The notes under the pieces: generated by a model
Told to the model about the DNA's origin: nothing
The model's database searches: none
What the model saw: only the letters and a program-made list of their open reading frames with translations
NCBI RefSeq assembly: GCF_007741475.1
Contig: NZ_CP036261.1
Location: 4,589,798-4,653,797 of the forward strand
Direction: 5' to 3'
From: Rosistilla ulvae
Lineage (GTDB): Bacteria > Planctomycetota > Planctomycetia > Pirellulales > Pirellulaceae
Length of the DNA stretch: 64,000 bases
Translations under genes and position numbers: made by a program
Shown: positions 54,818 to 63,234 of the stretch, piece after piece
How the letters are laid out: every line of letters begins with the position of its first letter
How positions within the stretch are numbered: the stretch's first letter is position 1

Positions 54818-55129
54818 ATGGGGCCCACGCCCCCATTAATGCTCCCAGCAGGTATGACCGTGCGAACTGCAGACCCCTCTTTTCAACGACGCGTGCTTGG
54901 AATTGAAACCGAGGTCTCGGTGATCCTGGCGACCAAGAAGATCCAGTTGGAAGATGTCCTGAATCTGACCACCGGAGCGATGCTGACGTTCGAAAAAGGG
55001 TACGACGAACCGTTGAACCTGGTGATCGGCAAGGAACCGATCGCCTCGGGCGAAGTCGTCAAGTTGGGGGATAAGTTTGGGCTCCGCGTCCGAGAACTGG
55101 CTGGCGAAGCGAACGAACAAGGCGATTGA
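54818..55129 (+). CDS. FliN-like SpoA-domain protein
   Basis: About 103 residues; the start is uncertain (54818, 54839 or 54854 are all possible, with no clear ribosome binding site). Residues about 35-95 form a FliM/FliN C-terminal (SpoA) domain: ILATKKIQLEDVL, TTGAMLTFEKGYDEPLNLVIG, ASGEVVKLGDKFGLRV. In flagella this domain builds the C-ring and binds CheY-P; in secretion systems it builds the sorting platform. No other flagellar or secretion genes are in the window, and an HD-domain gene follows after 1 base. It is therefore either a dispersed flagellar gene or one in another role. Confidence 0.82.
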   Translation: MGPTPPLMLPAGMTVRTADPSFQRRVLGIETEVSVILATKKIQLEDVLNLTTGAMLTFEKGYDEPLNLVIGKEPIASGEVVKLGDKFGLRVRELAGEANEQGD

Positions 55130-55130
55130 A

Positions 55131-55766
55131 GTGCCGTTAAACCACCAACAACGCCAACAGATCGCAGCGGTTGAGCGGATCGTTTGTCAGCGGATGAGCG
55201 AACAACAGGCGGGGCACGGCGTCGATCACGTCCTGCGTGTCTATCGGATGGCGGGGCAGATTCAAGCGGAGGTGGGTGGCGACCGGTTTGTAATCGACCT
55301 GGCCGCCCTGCTTCACGACATCGGCGATGCCAAATTCCACGACGGGATCGAACGAGGCGGCGAGTTTTCGCGTCAAATTCTTGGCGACGTGCAGGTGGCG
55401 GAATCGACCATCGATCGGGTCGTGGAGATCGTCGATACGATCTCCTTCCGCAAGGGGACCGATCGCGCGACGCTGTCGATCGAAGCGCAGATCGTTCAAG
55501 ATGCGGATCGGTTGGACGCTCTGGGTGCGATAGGAATCGTCCGTACGATCGAATATGGCGCTGCCGTTGGACAACCGTTCCATCGATCCGACAACGCCGA
55601 TGGCCAGCATCCGACGGGCATCGGCCACTTCCACGACAAACTGTTCCGATTGTCGGGATTGATGAACACCGAACCCGCCCGCCGAATCGCCCACCAACGA
55701 CACGCCTTCATGCAGTCGTTTTTGGATCAATACCAATCGGAATGGGACGCCACGGAGAACGCTTGA
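55131..55766 (+). CDS. HD-domain phosphohydrolase (YedJ-like)
   Basis: 211 residues starting with GTG at 55131, one base after the FliN-like stop codon. The HD motif is complete: H33 in GVDHVLRV, H62-D63 in LLHDIGD, and a later Asp in [10 protein letters not shown]. Small stand-alone HD proteins of this kind hydrolyse phosphate esters of nucleotides or related compounds. TGATG at its end overlaps the start of the csaA-like gene, so the two are translationally coupled. The substrate is unknown. Confidence 0.88.
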   Translation: MPLNHQQRQQIAAVERIVCQRMSEQQAGHGVDHVLRVYRMAGQIQAEVGGDRFVIDLAALLHDIGDAKFHDGIERGGEFSRQILGDVQVAESTIDRVVEIVDTISFRKGTDRATLSIEAQIVQDADRLDALGAIGIVRTIEYGAAVGQPFHRSDNADGQHPTGIGHFHDKLFRLSGLMNTEPARRIAHQRHAFMQSFLDQYQSEWDATENA

Positions 55767-56104
55767 TGAACGAAATCAGTTGGGATGATTTCCAGCGAGT
55801 TGAAATCCGCGTCGGCACGATCGTGGAGGCCGAAGTCTTCGCCGAAGCGCGAAAGCCCGCCTACAAGCTGCGCGTCGACTTTGGCCCCGAGATCGGCATC
55901 CGCCGCAGCAGCGCCCAGATCACCGACCTCTACACCCCACAACAACTGATCGGCCGCCAGGTGATCGGCGTCGTCAATTTTCCTCGCAAACAGATCGGAC
56001 CGATCATGTCCGAATGCTTGATCACCGGTTTCCACCGCGCCGATGGCGCGGTGGTGCTGGCCGTTCCCGATCAAATCGTCGACAACGGCGCGAGGCTAGC
56101 CTGA
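55766..56104 (+). CDS. csaA: CsaA-like tRNA-binding-domain protein
   Basis: 112 residues, all one tRNA-binding OB-fold: [50 protein letters not shown]. This is the full-length CsaA type, reported as a secretion-related chaperone and able to bind tRNA. The ATG overlaps the stop of the HD gene (TGATG). It ends 10 bases before the convergent RND gene. No domain besides the OB-fold is present. Confidence 0.92.
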   Translation: MNEISWDDFQRVEIRVGTIVEAEVFAEARKPAYKLRVDFGPEIGIRRSSAQITDLYTPQQLIGRQVIGVVNFPRKQIGPIMSECLITGFHRADGAVVLAVPDQIVDNGARLA

Positions 56105-56114
56105 ACGCCCGTCT

Positions 56115-59100
56115 CTAGGTTTCCGGATCGGCGATCTTCACTGGTTGCACGCCAAAGGTCTCGACCAGGATCGCATAAAACGCGGGGACGATCACCAACG
56201 TCAACGTGGTCGTCAACAAAAGCCCCACGATCATGCAGTAGGCCAGCCCCTCCCACAACGGCCCTCCGCCGAGCGCCAGCGGTATCAAGCCCCCCACCGT
56301 CGTCGCGGTCGTCAGGAAGATCGGCAGCATCCGCTGCTTCCCCGCGGCGACCAAGCATTCACGGAATTCGTCGATGCTGAGTCCGACGATTGGCCCGTCG
56401 GCAAGCCCCGACCGCCGTTTCAGCCCGACCCGTTCGATGATCAAGATGTCGGCAAATTCGATGAAGATGATCGCGGTATTGAGCACGATTCCGAACAGCG
56501 CCAAAATCCCCAACTGAGGCATAAAACCCAACGACTTGTCGAACAGGTACAAACCGAGCCAAGCCCCGACAAGGGCCAACGGCAGCGTCGATAGGATCAC
56601 CAGCGGTTTTGCCCAGCCGTTGTACTGGAAGATCAAACAGAGGACGATCAAGACAAACGAAATCGCGAAGGAAGTCATCATTTGGCCTCCCGCCTCGGCA
56701 CTCTCTTCAAAGGCTCCCCCCGGTTCGATCCAATAGCCAACGGGCAGACCGGCCTGCAATTGCCGCATCGCGTCGGACTTCAGCACTCGCGAGACAACGT
56801 CGTTTCCGGTCACTCCCGGTTCCATCCGGGAACTGACTTCGATCGTTCGATTCATATTCCGCCGTTCGATGCGGGCCAATTCAAAGCTGGGCTGCAGGCT
56901 TGCGATCGAAGCGAGCGGAATCTTTCCGCTGTCCCCTTCGACGTACGATTCCTGGAGACCGCGGATCGATTGCCGCTGGCTGGCTCGCAAACGGAAATAG
57001 ACAGGAACCTGATGGTCCCCCTCGCGAAAGGTCGTCAGCTGCAGCCCCGAGTAATAGGAGTTGAGGGTGCGGGCGACCTGCGAATTGGTGACGCCAGCCA
57101 ACACGGCGCGGTCCTGATCGACATCGACGCGAACCTGAAACCCATCGACGCCCCAGGAGTCGTTGACGTCCCAGGTTTCGGGCTGTTGGTCGACGATTTT
57201 CTTCAGCCGATTTGCTGCCGTTCGCAGCACCACCGGATCGGCAAATCCATTGCCCGCGATGCGGAAGACCAACGGATCGGCCGGCGGTCCGAGGGCCAGT
57301 TGAACCGGCACGATGCGGGCTCCCACGATCGGTTCGATTCCCAAAGCATCGTCTCCCCGTTCGCAAACCTCGCGAACCCGTTCAGCATATTGCTTTGTGA
57401 CCGAACCGTTGGTCGTGCGGACCAAAATCTCAGCAAAAGACCGCGTCTTGGGTTCGGGTTCCCAGCCGAGATGCCATCGCGCCCCGCCACCGCCAACCAT
57501 CGTCCGCATCGAACGCAAACGAGACGCATCGGCAGCCCCCTGATCGGCCAACTTGCGGATCACGGATTCGACCTGCTTGGCGACCCGATCGGTCTCGGCG
57601 ATCGTGGCCGTCTCGGGCAGGATGATTTTCACGGCGAACTGCGTTCCGTCGGCCTCAGGAAAAAACTCGCTGCTCACGGGTAGTGTCATGATCCCGACCA
57701 TCAAAATCAGCACCAACAATGCGGTGCCCCATTTGGCGTCGACCGCCAAACGTCCGATCACGCCATAGAGGCGGAACGCGAGGTTCTCGCTCTCGCCGGT
57801 CCGAGCCCCCGCCGGTTTCGGGTTTGGTGACGTTTTCCCGAAACGCGACGGCAAGTTGCGGAGAAACGACAACGCCGCGACAACTGGCGATCCCGATTCG
57901 TCCGGCTTGGGAGCGCGAATGAACCATCCAGCCAAGATCACACACAAACTCATCGCCAACAGCCAACTGAGTGCCAACGTTGTCGAAACGGTCACCGGCA
58001 AACTGTAGACGTATTCCTTGCCGCCTCCTTCCAGGGAGACCAACATCGGCAGGAACGCAGCCATCGTCGTGAGCGTTCCAACCAACATCGGGATCGCCAG
58101 CGTGTTGGCCCCTTCGATCGCCGCGGGAAACGGACGCATCCCCTGAATTTGGTTGGTCCGAGCTTGGTCGCAAACCTGGACCGCATTGTCGACCAACAAT
58201 CCCAGCGAGATGATCATCGCGGCGAGCGAGATCTGTTCCAATTGAACACCAAATAGCGCGACGATCCCCAGCGTGATCAGCACCACGATCGGGATGTTGG
58301 CGGCCATCACAAACGACGTCCGAAAACCGACGACCAGATAGACGACGATCACCACGATCACGACAGCTTCGATCACATTGATCAGCACGTCGCGGATCTT
58401 TTTGGCGACGCTTTCGGATTGGTCCGAGACCGCGGTCACGGCGATATCGGGGGGCAAGCGGCGTTCGATGTTCATCAATTCCGCCACGCGAGCGTTCGCC
58501 GCATCGCAGACCTCGATGATGTTGGATCCCGACTTCATCGTGATTCCCAACATCACCGCCGGCGTGCTGTGCGTCGCATCCCCGTACCGGCAGATGTAGT
58601 CGGCCGGATCCTCCAAGCCGCGGGTGACGGTTAACCCCAGTTCGGCCAACGGCACGCTATTGTCGCCATCTTCGGTGTGCACCGTGCTGGCGATCTGTTC
58701 GATCTCTTCGACCGCGTTAAATTCACCGCCGGTGTTGACCGCATAGTGTCCCGATTCGGTATCCAATTCACCACCCGCTTCGATGATGTTCCGCTCCCGC
58801 GCAAGCGATTCCAATTGAGCCGTGGTCAGGCCCAGCTGTGCCCAGTTTGCCAGGTCGGTCTCGATATAGATCGCCTCCTGGCGTTGGCCGAACATCTCGA
58901 CCTTGGCGACGCCCGGCAGCAGCCGCAACGAATCCTGAACATCTTCGGCAAAGATCTCCAGCTGGCGGGCTGAATAACGATCCTGCGGACGGATCTCCGC
59001 GCGGCCGTGCGTCGGTGTCTGGTGGACCGCCAACAACAACACCGCGGTATCGCCAAATTCATCGTTGACGATCGGTCGCACATTGGACGCTGGCATCGGC

Positions 59101-59453
59101 ACCAGATCGACTCGCGCCCGAACCTTGTCCCACACCTTCTGGATCTCCCCCGGTGGGACGCTATCCTCCAGCTCCACAAAGACCGTCGACTGACCGGTGA
59201 GCGTCGTCGATCGCGTCAGATGGACCTCTTCGATACTGATAAGTTTCTGTTCGATCTTGTCGGTCACCAGCTCTTCGACAGTTTTCGCTGGGGCTCCGGG
59301 CCACGAAGTCGAAACGACGCAAACACGGATCGTAAACTCGGGATCTTCGCGGCGCGGGATCGTGACGTAAGTGATCGCGCCGCTGGCCATCGCCAATAGA
59401 ACTAACGAAATGACGATCGGTTGATATTTAACGGCAAGTGCAGGAAGAGTCAT
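56115..59453 (-). CDS. RND efflux transporter permease (HAE1-like)
   Basis: 1112 residues with the usual two halves, each of a TM helix, a large periplasmic loop and a bundle of TM helices. The N-terminus (VISLVLLAMASGAITYVTIPRRED) and the TM4 and TM10 regions are recognisable. In TM4, GLLVDNAVQV has D422 but N423 where AcrB-type pumps have a second Asp. In TM10, GIVLNTAII has N992 where AcrB has its Lys. Pumps use proton flow to export drugs, solvents or metals; the substrate here is unknown. Its start (ATG at 59453) overlaps the adaptor stop by 4 bases. No outer-membrane channel gene is adjacent. Confidence 0.88.
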   Translation of the reverse strand: MTLPALAVKYQPIVISLVLLAMASGAITYVTIPRREDPEFTIRVCVVSTSWPGAPAKTVEELVTDKIEQKLISIEEVHLTRSTTLTGQSTVFVELEDSVPPGEIQKVWDKVRARVDLVPMPASNVRPIVNDEFGDTAVLLLAVHQTPTHGRAEIRPQDRYSARQLEIFAEDVQDSLRLLPGVAKVEMFGQRQEAIYIETDLANWAQLGLTTAQLESLARERNIIEAGGELDTESGHYAVNTGGEFNAVEEIEQIASTVHTEDGDNSVPLAELGLTVTRGLEDPADYICRYGDATHSTPAVMLGITMKSGSNIIEVCDAANARVAELMNIERRLPPDIAVTAVSDQSESVAKKIRDVLINVIEAVVIVVIVVYLVVGFRTSFVMAANIPIVVLITLGIVALFGVQLEQISLAAMIISLGLLVDNAVQVCDQARTNQIQGMRPFPAAIEGANTLAIPMLVGTLTTMAAFLPMLVSLEGGGKEYVYSLPVTVSTTLALSWLLAMSLCVILAGWFIRAPKPDESGSPVVAALSFLRNLPSRFGKTSPNPKPAGARTGESENLAFRLYGVIGRLAVDAKWGTALLVLILMVGIMTLPVSSEFFPEADGTQFAVKIILPETATIAETDRVAKQVESVIRKLADQGAADASRLRSMRTMVGGGGARWHLGWEPEPKTRSFAEILVRTTNGSVTKQYAERVREVCERGDDALGIEPIVGARIVPVQLALGPPADPLVFRIAGNGFADPVVLRTAANRLKKIVDQQPETWDVNDSWGVDGFQVRVDVDQDRAVLAGVTNSQVARTLNSYYSGLQLTTFREGDHQVPVYFRLRASQRQSIRGLQESYVEGDSGKIPLASIASLQPSFELARIERRNMNRTIEVSSRMEPGVTGNDVVSRVLKSDAMRQLQAGLPVGYWIEPGGAFEESAEAGGQMMTSFAISFVLIVLCLIFQYNGWAKPLVILSTLPLALVGAWLGLYLFDKSLGFMPQLGILALFGIVLNTAIIFIEFADILIIERVGLKRRSGLADGPIVGLSIDEFRECLVAAGKQRMLPIFLTTATTVGGLIPLALGGGPLWEGLAYCMIVGLLLTTTLTLVIVPAFYAILVETFGVQPVKIADPET

Positions 59454-61231
59454 TGCGCTTCGCGAGCCTCCGCTGGAGCGGTGATAGCGTTCAGTGCGTT
59501 CGCTTTGTCGGCCTCAGCTGGGTCGTTCAACCCCGCCTCTTCGCGGACGATCGCATCGAGGCTAACCTGACCGAGCGCTCGGACCGCTTGTCCGTCTCGC
59601 AAAAAATGGACGCCGCCAACAACCACCTGCATCCCGTCGACCAATTGATCCGATTCGATCTCGACCAGCGAGCCAGCATTCAGATCCTCCGCGGGTGGAA
59701 TATGAACCTCCATTTTTTTGGCCCGACCGTTATCAAACACGAACAGCGACGTTTCGCCCGATTCCTCGAATATCGCTTCGATCGGAACATAAAACCCCGG
59801 TTCGACGACGTTGCTCGATAAATCGACGGTCACCAAATCGCCAGGCCGCAACATCCATTGCGATCCGGCATCCAAGACGACCGATTCGCCATCCCAATCC
59901 TGGGGACGATTGTCCTGGAACTTCAACTGTCCCACGTACAGCGTCTCTTCATCGACCGGTTCGGGATCGACGAAGGTAAACGAGCGGAAGATCCAGTTCC
60001 CCAAAAAGGGAACCCGCAGTTCGTTTTCCACGATCCGCTGCTGTCGGACCTTCAAGACACTCGGTAGAACATCGCGCAGCTTGGCGTTGGTCACCTGATA
60101 GATATACGGACCTTGTTCATCCCGGCTGATCGATTGCTCTTCGACCAGCATCACCCCGGGGTCGGTGACCATCATCCGATTCAACTTCAACGGCCACAGG
60201 TGTTCCGACGTGGCAACCGATGCGTTGGTCAACGATTCGATCGGAGTGTCCTGAAATTTCTCGTTTAACATCAACATCGTCATCGCAAACGTTCGCGTCG
60301 TCGGATCGGCGCTGGGTGCGATCCGGTAGACAAATCCGTTTTGGACGCGTGGGGTTCCATCGGGCAACAAAAACGAAACGGGCAAATGCCGTCGTTTTCG
60401 CATCACTCGAGACTGTCGCGACGACAGTTCCAATTCGATCTTAATCGGATTGGTCATCTGCAACGTCAACACCGGCGAACCAGCCGAAACAACGCTGCCT
60501 GGAACGACCATTACTTCGGAAATCTGTCCTTGGTAGGAACCGTACAACGTCGTGTTGTCAAGATCGCGACGGGCGTCGCGCAACGCTTGCTCGGCTCGGC
60601 GGATCTCCGCCGCGGCCGATTGAAGTTCCGCCTCGGTCTGTTTTTCGCTCGCCTGCAGCGAACTGAGCGATGCTTGTCGGGCCTGCACGAGATTCCGCGC
60701 TTGATCGAACTCCGACAGCGAAGCGGCATTTTGTTGGTGCAGCTTCTCGATCCGATCGAACTCCAACTTCGCCAGCTTCAGATTCGCCCGTTCGGCATCC
60801 AGTTCCGAAGGTAACGCTTCCTTTAGACGAATCTCGATGCCCTCCTTCCGCAACTTGGCAACCTCCAGATTGGCCTCCGCCGATTCGACAGCGATCTCGT
60901 ACCGAGCGGAATCGATCTGCGCCAACGGCGTCCCGGGCTGCAGCAGCTTTCCATCGGGATCGACCACCCGCCCATCGATGTCCTTGCCAGGTTCGAGAAC
61001 CCATTCGATGCGGCCGGAGACTTCAAAACCGATCTGTTCGGTCTTCCACGACTTGACGCTCCCCGAACCGGAATAAGAGGTCGCCGGAATCGCCTTGTTC
61101 AGTGTCAGCAAAGTGACCGGCAACGGCGGCTTGCTCTCGTATTCAACAGGCGTCTTTTGACAGCCACTGGCAAACAGCAGCGCGCAACTGGCGAACAGTC
61201 CCACCATCCTCCTGCCCACCGAATTCGGCAT
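59450..61231 (-). CDS. RND efflux periplasmic adaptor (lipoprotein)
   Basis: 593 residues from the ATG at 61231; longer GTG-start versions (61276) are possible but less likely. A lipoprotein signal (ALLFASGC, lipid Cys24) anchors it. The middle (about 60-240) has the biotinyl-lipoyl halves around a long alpha-hairpin (ANLEVAKLRKEGIEIRLK; QSAAAEIRRAEQALRDARR), then GSVVSAGSPVLTLQM and beta-barrel domains. It links the permease to an outer-membrane factor. The overlap with the permease start (ATGA) shows co-translation. Confidence 0.88.
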   Translation of the reverse strand: MPNSVGRRMVGLFASCALLFASGCQKTPVEYESKPPLPVTLLTLNKAIPATSYSGSGSVKSWKTEQIGFEVSGRIEWVLEPGKDIDGRVVDPDGKLLQPGTPLAQIDSARYEIAVESAEANLEVAKLRKEGIEIRLKEALPSELDAERANLKLAKLEFDRIEKLHQQNAASLSEFDQARNLVQARQASLSSLQASEKQTEAELQSAAAEIRRAEQALRDARRDLDNTTLYGSYQGQISEVMVVPGSVVSAGSPVLTLQMTNPIKIELELSSRQSRVMRKRRHLPVSFLLPDGTPRVQNGFVYRIAPSADPTTRTFAMTMLMLNEKFQDTPIESLTNASVATSEHLWPLKLNRMMVTDPGVMLVEEQSISRDEQGPYIYQVTNAKLRDVLPSVLKVRQQRIVENELRVPFLGNWIFRSFTFVDPEPVDEETLYVGQLKFQDNRPQDWDGESVVLDAGSQWMLRPGDLVTVDLSSNVVEPGFYVPIEAIFEESGETSLFVFDNGRAKKMEVHIPPAEDLNAGSLVEIESDQLVDGMQVVVGGVHFLRDGQAVRALGQVSLDAIVREEAGLNDPAEADKANALNAITAPAEAREAQ

Positions 61232-61276
61232 CCAATCGGCCAACCTATGCCACCACTGCGGTATACACGCGCGCAC

Positions 61277-61640
61277 ACTCGATCCTTTTTACCTCGAGCC
61301 ACAAAAATCATTCCGGTCACAGATTCTACCGGATCCGGCAACCCTGCCGAGACAATTGCGATGGCAATGGCGAGAAGAAAAGGGCGTTAGACCGTCCGAT
61401 CGGGCGCATCGCCCCCCGTGGGTTTAGGGGCGGCAGGCGTATTTTTCGCTTGCAGAGGAAGAGCCATCGGTTGAATCAGAACGCAATTCAACTGTCCGGC
61501 GTTAGCTCGCGGAACAACCAGCAAACCCGACGATATCGCGCGCCGGAAAAACCTCCGCGTGAAGCAATCGATCTGTGTTGGAACGTCGCGCCTCGCGAGG
61601 TGCAGCTGGCATGCGAGCCAACGGAAAGACCTCGGCGGAC
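61277..61640. other. 364-base intergenic region, nothing recognised
   Basis: Lies upstream of the efflux adaptor and downstream of map, both on the minus strand. It should contain the promoter of the efflux operon. No repeats of the two families described elsewhere, no terminator with T-run and no gene were recognised. Confidence 0.4.
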
Positions 61641-62438
61641 CTAAAAGGTGTGCCCTTTTTGCGGGCCATCTTTTGTGAGCGTCAGAATCTCTGGCCCCGA
61701 TTCGGTCATCAGCACGGTGTGTTCGAACTGTGCCGAATAGCGACCATCTTTGGTTCGCACGGTCCAGCCGTCGTTATTGTCCAACGAGGTGAAGCGGCTG
61801 CCAGCGTTGATCATCGGCTCGACGGTAAATGCCATTCCAGGCAACAAACGGTCTTGGCGGCTCTGCCGGTTCGGATAGTGAGGAATCGATGGATCCTGGT
61901 GGAACTGGCGTCCTAAACCGTGCCCAACATATTCGCGGACGACGGTGAAGCCGCGGCTGTGGGCTTCGGCGACGATCGCTTCCCCAATCACCGAAACCTT
62001 GCAACCAGGAGTCAGTGCGTCGATCGCGATGTACAGACAATCGAACGCGCACTGCGTGACGGCGCGTGCTTCTTCGCTGACGTTGCCGATTAAAAACGTT
62101 TCGGATTGATCGCCAAACCAACCGTTAACGACCGACGTGATGTCGACGTTGACGATGTCGCCATCGACCAACGTGTAATCGCCCGGAATGCCGTGGCAGA
62201 TCACTTCGTTGACACTTGTGCAACAACTTTTGGTAAAGCCCTGGTATCCCAGCGTGGCCGGTTTGTGGCCATGATCGATCGTGAACTTGTGAATCAATTC
62301 ATCGATCACCCCGGTCTGAATCCCCGCTTTGACATGCGGACGAACGTAATCCAATAGCTTGGCGTTGAATCGCCCCGCCGCCCCCATCGCTTCGCGTCCC
62401 GCTTTTGGCAGCAACAGTTTTTTCCGGTTTTGTAACAT
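61641..62438 (-). CDS. map: Methionine aminopeptidase type I
   Basis: 265 residues from the ATG at 62438, with AAGGAC upstream. It removes the initiator Met from new proteins. Metal ligands are present: the Asp in VDGDIVNVDIT, the Asp in FGDQSETF, the His in GHGLGRQFH, and the Glu in FTVEPM and QFEHTVL, with the substrate-pocket His in CHGIPG. The start M24 of the longer frame is chosen because that leader is poor in sense. A single gene; a second map copy may exist elsewhere in the genome. Confidence 0.93.
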   Translation of the reverse strand: MLQNRKKLLLPKAGREAMGAAGRFNAKLLDYVRPHVKAGIQTGVIDELIHKFTIDHGHKPATLGYQGFTKSCCTSVNEVICHGIPGDYTLVDGDIVNVDITSVVNGWFGDQSETFLIGNVSEEARAVTQCAFDCLYIAIDALTPGCKVSVIGEAIVAEAHSRGFTVVREYVGHGLGRQFHQDPSIPHYPNRQSRQDRLLPGMAFTVEPMINAGSRFTSLDNNDGWTVRTKDGRYSAQFEHTVLMTESGPEILTLTKDGPQKGHTF

Positions 62439-62751
62439 TCCAATAGTCCTTTGTGTCGCCCAAACCAGATCGGAAATCGAAGATCGCGCAAACGCAGCTA
62501 TAAGCAAATCGAATCAGTTTAAAACATCGCGTATTTTAAAGCTCCTGCCCCGCAACCCGCGAACACACAAGTTTAACAAACTGGAGATTGAAAACCAATC
62601 AGTCGCGTCAAGATTCGCGTTGGCCGACAAATCCCCGCATCGTCGCTACCAGACGCGAGCGCGACCAGCAGCACATGTGAGGAATAGCGTTCCGCAAAGG
62701 TGCTACCCAACGGGCCTTTCAATGCAAACATGCAACCGTCAACGAAGCATT
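62439..62751. other. 313-base intergenic region, nothing recognised
   Basis: Between the start of map and the stop of the arsC-like gene, both on the minus strand. It probably carries the map promoter. The stretch 62500-62600 is AT-rich for this genome. No RNA gene, repeat or terminator was seen. Confidence 0.4.
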
Positions 62752-63102
62752 TCAGTTGTCCAGCATCGCAGCGACGTTCTCGATCGGACGGCCGATCGCG
62801 GCTCGACCTTCGTGGACGACGATCGGCCGTTCGATCAGCTTTGGGTTGGCAGCCAAAACCGCCAACCACTCTTTGTCCGGCAGTTCCTGCTCCCCTAGCC
62901 CCAGTTCTTTAAATAACGCTTCGCCACGACGCACCAATTTTTGAGGCGCGATCCCCAACATCGCGACGATTTCGGCCAGTTCTTTTTCGGTCGGCGGCGT
63001 TTCGAGATATTTGACGACCGTATGTTCGATCTGTCGGTTTTCCAGCAGTTCGACGGCGGCTCGCGATTTCGAACAGCGAGGGTTGTGATAAATCGTGGTC
63101 AT
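62752..63102 (-). CDS. arsC: ArsC-family (glutaredoxin-dependent) reductase
   Basis: 116 residues, the usual length. The redox-active Cys10 is in YHNPRCSKSR, and the C-terminal Arg-containing block HEGRAAIGRP matches arsenate reductases. It reduces arsenate to arsenite with glutathione/glutaredoxin, if it is a true arsenate reductase; YffB-like homologues share the fold. No arsenite pump or ArsR regulator lies next to it, so it may act alone or have another role. The gap to the regulator gene is 132 bases. Confidence 0.85.
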   Translation of the reverse strand: MTTIYHNPRCSKSRAAVELLENRQIEHTVVKYLETPPTEKELAEIVAMLGIAPQKLVRRGEALFKELGLGEQELPDKEWLAVLAANPKLIERPIVVHEGRAAIGRPIENVAAMLDN

Positions 63103-63234
63103 GGGATCCCTGCAGCGTTGCGGAAAAGAACTCGGACAGCACGCGGCAGGAATTCGATCGATCCTCGGCCGACGCGGGGGAATGATTGTATCGCGTCGAC
63201 GAATCGGATCGAAGAGGACCGCGAATCGCGGACG

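Noticed and set aside
61277-61640. A tRNA or small RNA gene in the gap beside map
   Set aside because: No cloverleaf or conserved T-arm sequence could be found in this or the other intergenic stretches.
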